Assembly (NCBI GenBank): GCA_964408235.1
Contig: CAYOYN010000005.1
Location: 1-53,288 of the forward strand
Direction: 5' to 3'
Length of the DNA stretch: 53,288 nucleotides
Origin: SICU01 sp964408235
GTDB lineage: Archaea; Nanobdellota; Nanobdellia; Pacearchaeales; GW2011-AR1
This document shows positions 1 to 6,663 of the stretch, piece by piece (within the stretch, counting starts at the first letter, position 1; each line of letters opens with the position of its first letter). A program made the translations under genes and the position numbers. Below the pieces are notes generated by a model. The model was given only the letters and a program-made list of their open reading frames with translations. It was not told where the DNA came from and made no database searches.

Positions 1-78
1 TTGTGCGCTTGTGAAACCTAACGCTAGAACTGCTAATGCAACAACTGCAAACAATGAGGCTAATCTTGCAAATTTCAT
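1..78 (-). CDS. N-terminus of a secreted or membrane protein (partial)
   Basis: Only the first 26 codons are in the window, read from position 78 leftward off the edge. The peptide is a typical signal sequence: a short basic start (MKFAR), a run of about 15 hydrophobic residues, then a small-residue region (GFTSAQ) that suits signal peptidase cleavage. The mature protein lies outside the window, so its function cannot be given. A TATA-like ATTTAAATA lies 30-40 bp upstream, in the region divergent from the gene at 199. Confidence 0.6.
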   Translation of the reverse strand, partial: MKFARLASLFAVVALAVLALGFTSAQ

Positions 79-198
79 TTTGTGTTGAAAGTCACCAAGA
101 TTTTGGCTATTTAAATATTTCGGTGTTAAACGAACTTGGAGATATTTACTATTCCCAAATTAGGAAAAATTTATATTAACTAACACCTATGATTTTCC

Positions 199-573
199 AT
201 GGCAATAAGGTCTCGTGAAAATGTTGTGAGTGCATGGGCATTCCTTATAGGAATAGTCTTAGCAGTTTTAGGAGGAATCTTAAGTGCTTTGTTTGGAAAC
301 CTTAATCCTTTCTTTCTTGGAATGTTACTTATTGTAGGGTTAGTAATAGGGTTTATCGGAGTAGCCCCTAATGATATTAACAAATTCATGACTTCTTCCG
401 TATCTTTAGTAATAGTTAGTTTTGCCGGATCTGCAGGAGTAAGAAACATAGAATTCCTGAATTGGGAGATAGGGAACATAGTCTCATCAACCTTGGGTGC
501 CTTATTAGTATTACTTGTACCTGCAACCATTGTAGTAGCAGTTAGAAGCTTATTCTCTATATCTCAACGTTAA
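199..573 (+). CDS. Small integral membrane protein, function unknown
   Basis: This is a 124-residue protein that I do not recognise. It is almost entirely hydrophobic, with four likely membrane segments (about residues 12-33, 37-56, 66-82 and 93-116) and short polar loops, the longest around residues 57-65. The N-terminus (MAIRSREN) and C-terminus (RSLFSISQR) are basic, which would place both in the cytoplasm. A TATA-like TTTATATT about 27 nt upstream of the ATG predicts a leaderless transcript and supports this start. It stands alone, divergent from the signal-peptide gene at the window edge and convergent with sepF. Sequence composition gives no sign of transfer. Confidence 0.7.
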   Translation: MAIRSRENVVSAWAFLIGIVLAVLGGILSALFGNLNPFFLGMLLIVGLVIGFIGVAPNDINKFMTSSVSLVIVSFAGSAGVRNIEFLNWEIGNIVSSTLGALLVLLVPATIVVAVRSLFSISQR

Positions 574-621
574 GAAAATCTTGAAGAATTATAATGAGTA
601 GTTCTTTTTATGAATATAAAA

Positions 622-1008
622 TTACATTAAAGAATCTTCTTTTGGACTTGCCTGGGCTTGACCAGATGGTCCTCTGTAAATTTCAGCAAAATCAGGAGAA
701 GCAATAATTGCTTGATCTCCGAATCCAGCTATTGAACCTTCCATTGCATCAACTGTCTTTTTGATTTTTGTTAAAGCCCTCTTAAGTTCGATAATATCCT
801 TGCTCTTTAACTTGCGAATATCGATAAATGCTATAGTATAGCCTTCACGAAGTGCAGCAAGAATTTCATTTATATCATCATACTTTGTTAAAGTAAATTG
901 ACGAATCTTTATTTTTTCCTTACGAGCCTTTGACTGATTTAAATCAAGTTCTACGTAATCATCTGAAGGTTGAGATTTATTGAAAACCCCTTTGAAACCA
1001 AACACCAT
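622..1008 (-). CDS. sepF: SepF, archaeal membrane anchor of the FtsZ ring
   Basis: This 128-residue protein matches archaeal SepF in layout. It opens with a short amphipathic, membrane-targeting-like helix (MVFGFKGVFNK), followed by an acidic linker and then a compact alpha/beta core (residues 35-112). The core contains the family pattern in which a segment like GYTIAFIDIRKLKSKD precedes a long helix and a GDQAIIASPDFAEIY strand-turn. In archaea SepF tethers FtsZ to the membrane at mid-cell, and an ftsZ gene lies 3.7 kb away. A TATA-like GTTTATATA centred about 26 nt upstream predicts a leaderless mRNA. The last 16 residues are polar and look disordered. Confidence 0.85.
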   Translation of the reverse strand: MVFGFKGVFNKSQPSDDYVELDLNQSKARKEKIKIRQFTLTKYDDINEILAALREGYTIAFIDIRKLKSKDIIELKRALTKIKKTVDAMEGSIAGFGDQAIIASPDFAEIYRGPSGQAQASPKEDSLM

Positions 1009-1068
1009 ATTGTCTGATAAATTGTTCAGTATATAAACATTATCGTTTTTTAAAATAGACTATACTGT

Positions 1069-1413
1069 TTATTTTTCCGACGGAGATTTCTTTTCTAGAA
1101 TTTGCCTAATTTCTTTTTGCAACTCATTTGCTCTCGATTCAATTGATTTTTCTTGCTTCTCTATTGAAGCATTTCTTAACTCTAGTAATTTCTTTTTTTC
1201 TTCTAATTCTGAAATGGTTTTTGCCTTATCAACTGAAACTATAATTGAACCAACCATCTTGTAAACTGAATCATTTGTTTTCATTATTTCAGATAAGGCA
1301 TTAGAAGCTTCACTCATTTCTATTGAGATATTTTGTTTTTGCATTAGAAGAGACTGTAGATTTTGTTCTAAAACTTGTAAATCTTGGATTTTTTGCCTTG
1401 CTTTTTCATCCAT
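1069..1413 (-). CDS. pfdB: Prefoldin beta subunit
   Basis: This 114-residue protein has the prefoldin beta layout: two long coiled-coil helices (about residues 1-48 and 72-110) joined by a short beta-hairpin segment (NDSVYKMVGSIIVSVDKAK). Prefoldin is a hexamer of two alpha and four beta subunits. It captures unfolded proteins and passes them to the group II chaperonin. The alpha subunit is encoded at 30141-30509. The ATG lies one base after the stop of rpoP, so the two are translationally coupled in one unit with Rpo12, a common archaeal arrangement. Length is normal for the family. Confidence 0.9.
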   Translation of the reverse strand: MDEKARQKIQDLQVLEQNLQSLLMQKQNISIEMSEASNALSEIMKTNDSVYKMVGSIIVSVDKAKTISELEEKKKLLELRNASIEKQEKSIESRANELQKEIRQILEKKSPSEK

Positions 1414-1414
1414 A

Positions 1415-1552
1415 TTAAATTGCCTTTATCTTAACTACGTGCGTTCTAGGCTTATAGAATATCTTTGAATTGCAATTAGGACAATTGAAAACCTTGTCAA
1501 GAACCTTGTTAGTTAATGGTTTTGAGCATCTGAAGCATTTGTATTGAGCCAT
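1415..1552 (-). CDS. rpoP: DNA-directed RNA polymerase subunit Rpo12 (RpoP)
   Basis: This is a 45-residue zinc-ribbon protein. Cys6 and Cys9 (YKCFRCSK) pair with Cys24 and Cys27 (NCPNCNSK) to form the metal site, followed by the family's IFYKPR motif and a basic C-terminus. It corresponds to eukaryotic Rpb12 and helps hold the Rpo3/Rpo10/Rpo2 platform of archaeal RNA polymerase together. It lies between eL43 and prefoldin beta, the usual archaeal order. A TATA-like TTTTAAAAT centred about 26 nt upstream, just beyond the eL43 stop codon, suggests its own leaderless promoter. Confidence 0.9.
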   Translation of the reverse strand: MAQYKCFRCSKPLTNKVLDKVFNCPNCNSKIFYKPRTHVVKIKAI

Positions 1553-1582
1553 GGTTAGTTTTGTTTTTGTGTGTTTTTAAAA

Positions 1583-1801
1583 TTATTTATTTAGTGTGTA
1601 TGCGTGACCTGCAAATTGAACTCCGCATTTTTCACAATGCCATATTCCTGCAGCTAATCTTTTTACTCCGGATTTCTTGCAATGTGGACAAATTTGTTTT
1701 TTTCTTTGAAGACTTTCAACAGCATTCAATCTGTTTCTTAAAGATGTACCGTATCCGGCGCCAAAACGGCCTGCTGCTTTTACTTTTTTTGTTTTAACCA
1801 T
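1583..1801 (-). CDS. rpl37ae: Ribosomal protein eL43 (L37Ae)
   Basis: This 72-residue basic protein carries a C4 zinc ribbon: Cys38/Cys41 (ICPHCKK) and Cys56/Cys59 (WHCEKCG). The N-terminus has the family pattern GRFGAGYGTSLRNR. It is a component of the archaeal and eukaryotic large ribosomal subunit, missing from bacteria. The length is slightly shorter than many homologues, but all core motifs are present. A TATA-like TTTAAA centred about 28 nt upstream marks a transcription start at or next to the ATG. rpoP and pfdB follow on the same strand. Confidence 0.92.
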   Translation of the reverse strand: MVKTKKVKAAGRFGAGYGTSLRNRLNAVESLQRKKQICPHCKKSGVKRLAAGIWHCEKCGVQFAGHAYTLNK

Positions 1802-1843
1802 ATTTGGTATTTCCAGAGTGTGTTTTTAAATATTGCTATGTGA

Positions 1844-2530
1844 TTAACCCAAGGCTAGAAACCTGCCAGTAAGTACGCCTCTTAAGTTTTCCAGATCACC
1901 TTCAATCTCTTCTAACGGTCCCTTTAATTTAGCGAATATTGGGCTAGAACGATCAACAAATACCTCTTTGTAAGCAGCTATATCTTGAGTTAATGCTTCT
2001 GCTAAACGAATTCCTGCCATTATATGTTCTGGGAATCTTTGATATGCTTCTCTATTTGCATTCAATGTTGCATACATACTCGCAATCTTTCCAAATTGAC
2101 TTATTAGAAAAGCTATTTTCATCTCTGCGCTTTCTTGCATTAGATCTGGGTCTCTTGAGCTTCTTTCGCCTATCTTATCGAGTGCATCAAACCAATCATA
2201 GCTCAATTTGGACCCCATAACTAGTTTAGGTCTATTCCCTTGTACATCTTTAGATTGGTGTCCTTTTGAATCCATTTTGTTTACTTCTACTCCTAACCAT
2301 TCTCCAATTGACTCGTAAGAAACTCTGTGTTGTATGCAAGACCTCAGATAATCACATTGTTCTTCAGTGAGTGTCCCCGAGGGTTTCACTTCGACGCCAT
2401 AAACGCCATGAGCAATAGCAAGAATATCTTCAAGCGGAAGATTTGTATCCTTAGCCAAATCAGCTACATCCTCTCCAGAAGTTATTCTTTCAGCTAATCT
2501 GCCAATTAAACCTTTTTTAATCTGAACCAT
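1844..2530 (-). CDS. Conserved-looking cytosolic protein of unknown function
   Basis: I do not recognise this 228-residue soluble protein. The first 45 residues (GEDVADLAKDTNLPLEDILAIAHG region) could form a helix-turn-helix-like bundle. A central linker (residues about 85-105) is polar. The C-terminal half is predicted mostly helical, with hydrophobic heptads that could support dimerisation. No signal peptide or membrane segment is present. A TATA-like TTTTTAAATG centred 26 nt upstream predicts a leaderless mRNA. It lies between tRNA-Pro and the eL43-rpoP-pfdB unit, whose genes are all for core information processing. A role in transcription or translation is possible but unproven. Confidence 0.6.
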   Translation of the reverse strand: MVQIKKGLIGRLAERITSGEDVADLAKDTNLPLEDILAIAHGVYGVEVKPSGTLTEEQCDYLRSCIQHRVSYESIGEWLGVEVNKMDSKGHQSKDVQGNRPKLVMGSKLSYDWFDALDKIGERSSRDPDLMQESAEMKIAFLISQFGKIASMYATLNANREAYQRFPEHIMAGIRLAEALTQDIAAYKEVFVDRSSPIFAKLKGPLEEIEGDLENLRGVLTGRFLALG

Positions 2531-2598
2531 TTTCTTTTTTTAGAGAATATCATTTAAAAAGATAGATGGTAAAATTAAATTGATATTTTTTAGATAAA

Positions 2599-2672
2599 TG
2601 GGGATACCCGGATTTGAACCGGGGTCGCGAAGTCCCAAACCTCGAAGGCTAACCAAACTACCCCATATCCCC
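2599..2672 (-). tRNA. tRNA-Pro (anticodon TGG)
   Basis: This folds as a 74-nt cloverleaf. The acceptor stem is GGGGATA with TATCCCC. The D-stem is GGGT/GCCT, and the anticodon stem CGAGG/CTTCG encloses loop TTTGGGA with anticodon TGG. The T-arm is CCCGG-TTCAAAT-CCGGG, and the discriminator base is A. No CCA is encoded and no intron is visible. A TATA-like AATTTATATAC centred about 25 bp upstream of the mature 5' end fits an archaeal tRNA promoter. Confidence 0.95.
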
Positions 2673-2717
2673 TATAATGGATTTTGTAAAGAGGCGTATA
2701 TAAATTTGTTCTTTGAG

Positions 2718-2742
2718 AAAATAAAATAAAAAATAAAATAAA
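2718..2742 (-). terminator. Oligo-T terminator after the Spt5-uL11 unit
   Basis: Read on the minus strand, the bases just after the uL11 stop form a T-rich tract built from TTTTA repeats. This is the usual archaeal intrinsic terminator type, with no hairpin required. Nearly the same pattern follows uL12 (11629) and DoxX (16222). Confidence 0.55.
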
Positions 2743-2744
2743 TT

Positions 2745-3464
2745 TTACTTCTTCTTTTCTGCTGCAGGTGCTTTTGCTGTTGCTGCAGGTGCTGCTGCAG
2801 GTGCTGGAGCTCCAGGTGTTGCTGCTGCAGGTGCTGCTGCGCCAGCGGCTGTTGTAGCTGCAGCCTTTGCTGCTTCTGCTGCTGCGGCTGCTTCTGCTTC
2901 TGCTTTTGCACGAGATTCTTGTTGAGCTTTTACCTTAACGAAATAGCTATCTAACTCTGCTTTTTTAACAGGAGATACACTTGTCTTAGGTTGCTTAATT
3001 TCTGAATCATATTTTCCAGCATTAACTTCTGCAATTACTTCTACAGGAGATTTGTTTTCAACTAATATTCCTAGAGATACGCAGGAACCTAAAACAAGTT
3101 TAACTGCGTTCTTCAAGTCACGAGCTAACATATTTGGTAACTTTGTTTGAGCAATATTGATTATGTTTTCTATTCCTGCGTTAGCTATTTTCACTTTTCC
3201 TGCTTGACCAGAACCTTTTTCCAAACCAAGTTCTTTCTTTAATAATTCTGCAACTGGAGGAGAAAATACTTTGATTTCATAAGTCTTTGATTTTTCATTA
3301 ACATCTAATTCTACAGGAACTTTGACACCTTTGAAGTTAACAGTTGCCTTGTTTATATCATCTATAACTTTTCCAATGTTAATACCCTTAGGACCTAGTT
3401 GCTGAGCTATTGTTGGGCCAGGTTTCATTGCCCCACCGTCTACAATTAGTTTAATTACTGCCAT
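2745..3464 (-). CDS. rpl11: Ribosomal protein uL11 with long Ala/Pro-rich tail
   Basis: Residues 1-160 are a normal archaeal uL11. The N-terminal domain (KLIVDGGAMKPGPTIAQQLGP) binds translation factors, and the C-terminal domain binds the GTPase-centre segment of 23S rRNA. Together with uL10 it forms the stalk base. Residues 180-239 are an extra tail in which 33 of 60 residues are alanine, mixed with proline and threonine and ending AAEKKK. The family is usually about 160 residues, so this adds roughly 75. The tail resembles the Ala-rich hinge of the P-stalk proteins but lacks their acidic LFG end. The ATG overlaps the end of spt5 by 10 nt, so the two are co-translated. Confidence 0.93.
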   Translation of the reverse strand: MAVIKLIVDGGAMKPGPTIAQQLGPKGINIGKVIDDINKATVNFKGVKVPVELDVNEKSKTYEIKVFSPPVAELLKKELGLEKGSGQAGKVKIANAGIENIINIAQTKLPNMLARDLKNAVKLVLGSCVSLGILVENKSPVEVIAEVNAGKYDSEIKQPKTSVSPVKKAELDSYFVKVKAQQESRAKAEAEAAAAAEAAKAAATTAAGAAAPAAATPGAPAPAAAPAATAKAPAAEKKK

Positions 3465-3940
3465 GATTGTTCTTCCTTTTCTTCTTTCGCTTCGTTTGAC
3501 TCAGAATCACGCCTTATAACCTTTACGTTATCCATTTTTACTGTAACTGGGATAGGAACTGCTGCACCTAATAGAGAAACAACAATTTCTTGCTTCTTCT
3601 TGTCAATACGCATAACCTTACCTTTTTCATTCTTGAAGTGGTCTGCAATCATTTCAACTATATCCCCTACTTCAATATGGAAGTCTTGAACTTCTGGCTT
3701 GATCATGTTCTTTACTTCTTCGTAAGTAACTGTCTTTCCAATTATTCCTTTTACATAAGGTAAATTGAAAGCTGCTTCTTCAATAGTATCTCTGTCAGCT
3801 GCTTCGATAATTAAATAACCCTTAAGACCGTGTGGACGAGTAACTGCATAAACTTGAAGAGATTTAGAAATAGCTCTTTCATGGATCATTTCCATTGCTC
3901 TTTCTTCTTTGTTTGTGGTTACTTTTAGGATGAAAATCAT
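3455..3940 (-). CDS. spt5: Transcription elongation factor Spt5 (archaeal NusG)
   Basis: This 161-residue protein has an NGN domain (residues about 1-85; KVTTNKEERAMEMIHERA, YLIIEAADRDTIEEAAFNLP) and a single KOW domain (about 90-145; VGDIVEMIADHFKNEKGKV). An acidic, Glu-rich tail follows. Spt5 clamps over the RNA polymerase cleft and raises processivity. The order ftsZ-secE-spt5-uL11 is conserved in archaea, but here a foreign gene separates secE from spt5. The promoter TATA (4002-4009) lies about 65 nt upstream, giving a leader of roughly 40 nt with a hairpin, unlike most genes in the window. Confidence 0.92.
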   Translation of the reverse strand: MIFILKVTTNKEERAMEMIHERAISKSLQVYAVTRPHGLKGYLIIEAADRDTIEEAAFNLPYVKGIIGKTVTYEEVKNMIKPEVQDFHIEVGDIVEMIADHFKNEKGKVMRIDKKKQEIVVSLLGAAVPIPVTVKMDNVKVIRRDSESNEAKEEKEEQSWQ

Positions 3941-3955
3941 TTTGATTAGTTCCGA

Positions 3956-3979
3956 CTACGACTTGATAACAAGAAGTAG
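3956..3979 (-). promoter_or_regulatory. Leader hairpin of the Spt5-uL11 operon
   Basis: The sequence between the TATA box (4002-4009) and the spt5 ATG can fold as CTAC/GTAG, a 2x2 internal loop, CTTG/CAAG and a 4-nt loop. The predicted transcription start, 25-27 nt from the TATA centre, falls at about 3979-3980. The hairpin would therefore sit at the very 5' end of the mRNA. It could protect the mRNA or bind a protein such as uL11. No function is shown by the sequence itself. Confidence 0.4.
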
Positions 3980-4035
3980 TATCTATTGAGATTTTATTGG
4001 GTATATAAACTTTACTTTGAAAAAGAAATTTGAAT

Positions 4036-4560
4036 TTATTTGGAAAATATCTTTAGATTTAGATTCAAGGCAAGATTTTTAGCAAATAAATCTCCTTCTT
4101 TCGAATAAGGTTCGTAAAATAGATCTGGTTTCGTACTAAGATTGTTTGTTAGGTTTTTTATTAATTTAATTGCGGCAGTTAGGGTCAACTTATTTCTCCT
4201 AAACTCCTTTTTAATCATTGCAGAACAAATGTATATTGCTTCTAGTTTTTCAGAAAACTTGAGATTTTTTATTTCTTCGAACATGTTTTTTTCAGTAAGC
4301 TTATTGGAAAGAAATCTCTTCATCAAATCTTTAGTAGCTGGAATTACAAAAATAAAACCAATTATTTGTTTACCGTAGAAAATAATATTTAGATACTTCT
4401 GATTTTTATGTATCCAAAGAGCATTTTCTTCTGAAACCTCTATTTGATTATTATCTCCTATCGTATTAAAATATTCCTCTGCTATTTCCCCTGTAATTTC
4501 AAGATCTTTTAAAGATATTTTTATTCCATCTTGGGAAAACCTAATATTGTTTTTATCCAT
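4036..4560 (-). CDS. Possible GNAT-like acyltransferase inserted in the secE-spt5 cluster
   Basis: This 174-residue soluble protein is not clearly recognised. A middle segment (NIIFYGKQIIGFIFVIPAT) followed by LEAIYICSAMIKKEFRRNKL resembles the GNAT pattern. In that pattern a hydrophobic strand leads to a basic R-x-x-K/G loop that would bind acyl-CoA, then a helix (TLTAAIKLIKNLTNNL). The canonical Q/R-x-x-G-x-G/A is not intact, so the call is weak. The ATG directly abuts the secE stop with no spacer, so it is co-transcribed and coupled with secE. In other archaea spt5 follows secE directly. The codon use looks more AT-rich and Asn/Lys-rich than its neighbours, consistent with a later insertion. 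Confidence 0.45.
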   Translation of the reverse strand: MDKNNIRFSQDGIKISLKDLEITGEIAEEYFNTIGDNNQIEVSEENALWIHKNQKYLNIIFYGKQIIGFIFVIPATKDLMKRFLSNKLTEKNMFEEIKNLKFSEKLEAIYICSAMIKKEFRRNKLTLTAAIKLIKNLTNNLSTKPDLFYEPYSKEGDLFAKNLALNLNLKIFSK

Positions 4561-4728
4561 TTAACCGAAAATTCTCATTAATATCCCAATAACAAACCCT
4601 GCTAAACCAAGTGCAAGGATTCCAATTGCAGATATTTTTGATATTGATGAAAATTCTTGACGAGAAGGTTTCTTAAGAACTGTCCAAACTCTTCTGCATT
4701 GTGCAAAAAAGGATTTTATCTTTTCCAT
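4561..4728 (-). CDS. secE: Preprotein translocase subunit SecE (Sec61 gamma)
   Basis: This 55-residue protein has the Sec61-gamma layout: an amphipathic cytoplasmic helix (FFAQCRRVWTVLKKPSRQEF, with the family's RVWTVLKKPSRQEF pattern) followed by one membrane helix (about residues 33-53). SecE braces the SecY pore, and secY is at 28135-29523. A TATA-like TTTTTTAAA centred about 26 nt upstream, overlapping the end of ftsZ, suggests its own leaderless promoter. It is followed without spacing by the GNAT-like gene. Confidence 0.9.
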   Translation of the reverse strand: MEKIKSFFAQCRRVWTVLKKPSRQEFSSISKISAIGILALGLAGFVIGILMRIFG

Positions 4729-4758
4729 GTTATCTTTTGGATTAAAGCGTTTAAAAAA

Positions 4759-5862
4759 CTATTCTTCGCCAATAAAGTTTATTCCTAATTCAGTGCCTAA
4801 GGAGGTATTATCTCCTTTTGTTTTGAATTCAGAACTTGAACCCACTATCTGAGGACTTTTTACACCTGTAACTATCAATAAAACTTTGATATTCTTTTCC
4901 ATGTCTGGAGAGATTTTTGCTCCTGAAATTATTTTAGCATCTGGAGCTACCTTTGAACTTACCCTCTCCATAACTCTTCTGTATTCATCTAATGACATAT
5001 CTGGGCCTCCGATGATATTTACTAGCGCCCCTTTTGCAGATTCAATATTTACATCTAGCAAAGGATTGTGAATGGCGCGCTCGACTGCTTCAATTGCCCT
5101 ATCATTAACATTATCTGATTCTCCTATTCCAATTAATGAAACTCCCCCATTAGACATTACTGCTTTAACATCTGCAAAATCAAGATTTACTAAGCCTGCA
5201 GAGGTAATTAATTCGGCGATTCCTTTTACTGCATTAGTTAGAATTTCGTCTGCGACTTTGAAAGCTGTTTGTATTGGAAGTTCTGGAGCTAATTCTAGAA
5301 GTTTGTCGTTAGGAACTACAATTAATGTATCTGCTATTTGTTCCAACCTTTCCAAACCATATTGAGCATTTTCAATTCTTTTTTGACCTTCTACTGTGAA
5401 AGGTAAAGTTACTACTCCTACTACTAAAGCTCCGGCTTTCTTTGCAATATCTGCGACGACTGGGGCTGAACCAGTACCAGTTCCTCCCCCTAAACCACAT
5501 GTAATGAAAACTAAATCTGAATTTGCCAATCTTTTTTTTATTTCGGATTCTGACTCTTTTGCCGCCTCTTCTCCTATTTTAGGATTGCTTCCCGCACCTA
5601 ATCCTCCAGTTAACTCACGACCGATTAATATTTTGACGTCTGCATTTGCATATAATAAATCCTGAGCGTCTGTATTTATTGCGATTACTTCACAACCTTT
5701 GATACCTATTTCCCTCATTCTTGAAACAGAGTTTCCTCCTCCACCACCGCAACCAATTACTTTTACTCTTGCACCTTGTTTTTTTACTAATTGCTCAAGC
5801 TCTTTATCGATGGAGGATACGCTTCTAAGTTCAGAATCAGAATTGTCATAATCATCAGCCAT
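4759..5862 (-). CDS. ftsZ: Cell division GTPase FtsZ
   Basis: This is a full-length FtsZ of 367 residues. The tubulin/FtsZ GTP-binding signature GGGTGTG is at residues 125-131. The N-terminal nucleotide-binding motif is GCGGGGGNSVSRM (about 38-50), and the synergy loop NLDFADVKAVM (226-236) supplies the catalytic acidic residue to the next subunit. A variable linker (about 335-355) ends in a short conserved tail (ELGINFIGEE) that probably binds SepF or other partners. FtsZ assembles the mid-cell division ring. A TATA-like CTTATAAATT centred 26 nt before the ATG predicts a leaderless mRNA. Only one ftsZ is in the window; many archaea carry a second copy. Confidence 0.97.
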   Translation of the reverse strand: MADDYDNSDSELRSVSSIDKELEQLVKKQGARVKVIGCGGGGGNSVSRMREIGIKGCEVIAINTDAQDLLYANADVKILIGRELTGGLGAGSNPKIGEEAAKESESEIKKRLANSDLVFITCGLGGGTGTGSAPVVADIAKKAGALVVGVVTLPFTVEGQKRIENAQYGLERLEQIADTLIVVPNDKLLELAPELPIQTAFKVADEILTNAVKGIAELITSAGLVNLDFADVKAVMSNGGVSLIGIGESDNVNDRAIEAVERAIHNPLLDVNIESAKGALVNIIGGPDMSLDEYRRVMERVSSKVAPDAKIISGAKISPDMEKNIKVLLIVTGVKSPQIVGSSSEFKTKGDNTSLGTELGINFIGEE

Positions 5863-5896
5863 ATTTTAGCAAATCGCAGTTAATTTATAAGGATTG

Positions 5897-6565
5897 TTAT
5901 TCTTTTTGCGCAGGTTCTTCTTTTTTGATTTCTACTTCTTTGAAAGCAACTTCTTTACCTAGAAATTCCTTGAACTTATCTTGAGTTTGTTTGATGAAGG
6001 TTTCAAGTATCTTTGGACCCATAATTGTTACTTCTTGGTTTTCAACTGAAATTTCAGGAACATATCTGAAAACTAATTTGCAGACAGTTTCAGCTTTTTC
6101 TTTTAAATCTTCAACTTTTCTTGAAATTTTAAATTTGTAAGTAATATCTTTTCCAGATAGAGGGTTATTGAAATCAGTTATTACTCTTGCTCCGGATACT
6201 GTAATTACCTTAGCTAACTGATTATCAAAAACAAAGGACATTCCAGCTCGAGGATTTAATCTTTGTTGATGAAATACTTTCAGAGGGATTATCCTTACTA
6301 ATTCTGTTTTTCTTGAACCGAATGCATCCTTTGGAGATAAAGTAACTTCATAATCTTTGTTTAATTCTTTTCCTTCTAAGAAATGATCAAAACCCTTTAC
6401 AACCATTTTTTGACCAACTATCACTATTGTTTTTTCTGGAGTAGCCTTATCATTTACTTGTTTCAAATCTTCTGAGATATTTGAATCAAAGACTTTTCCA
6501 TCCACAAAACCTGTGAATTTTAATTCTACAAAGTCTCCATTCTTTATGTTTTTTGAATTTTCCAT
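5897..6565 (-). CDS. FKBP-type peptidyl-prolyl isomerase, long SlyD-like form
   Basis: This 222-residue protein matches the long archaeal FKBP class. The FKBP half begins with GDFVELKFTGFVDGKVFDSN and is split by an insert-in-flap chaperone domain (about residues 85-140; the AGMSFVFDNQLAKVITV region). It closes with FNNPLSGKDITYKFKI. A C-terminal domain of about 70 residues with a Lys/Glu-rich end follows. It catalyses prolyl cis-trans isomerisation and aids folding in the cytoplasm. The frame stays open to 6661, but ATG 6565 is preferred. The FKBP fold begins right there, and a TATA-like TTTTTTAAAGC is centred about 25 nt upstream. It is divergent from aIF5A. Confidence 0.88.
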   Translation of the reverse strand: MENSKNIKNGDFVELKFTGFVDGKVFDSNISEDLKQVNDKATPEKTIVIVGQKMVVKGFDHFLEGKELNKDYEVTLSPKDAFGSRKTELVRIIPLKVFHQQRLNPRAGMSFVFDNQLAKVITVSGARVITDFNNPLSGKDITYKFKISRKVEDLKEKAETVCKLVFRYVPEISVENQEVTIMGPKILETFIKQTQDKFKEFLGKEVAFKEVEIKKEEPAQKE

Positions 6566-6663
6566 TGACCCATAGTCAAAGACAAGCTTTAAAAAACTTT
6601 CATTTCTTAATAGGAGATAGGCCAGAGACAAATATTTATAAACGCTCTTTGGAAAAAACAAAT
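6566..6663. promoter_or_regulatory. Divergent promoters of FKBP and aIF5A, each with its own TATA
   Basis: Two separate TATA-like elements lie between the genes. TTTATAAA (6635-6642) is centred about 26 nt before the aIF5A ATG at 6664. TTTTTTAAAGC, read on the minus strand around 6590, is about 25 nt before the FKBP ATG at 6565. Both predict leaderless mRNAs and fix the two start codons against longer upstream open frames. Confidence 0.65.

Noticed and set aside
2672..2911. Glutamine-rich open frame
   Set aside because: It is the other reading frame of the GCTGCAG-type repeats encoding the uL11 Ala-rich tail, and it runs over tRNA-Pro.
5072..5665. Open frames antisense to ftsZ
   Set aside because: They are mirror frames of a strongly conserved gene, without promoter or ribosome site.
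6566..6661. Longer FKBP start at 6661
   Set aside because: The extra residues are hydrophobic antisense to the aIF5A promoter, and the TATA for FKBP lies within them.
6553..6663. Longer aIF5A start at 6553
   Set aside because: The extension contains the TATA box; the family starts at the ATG at 6664.
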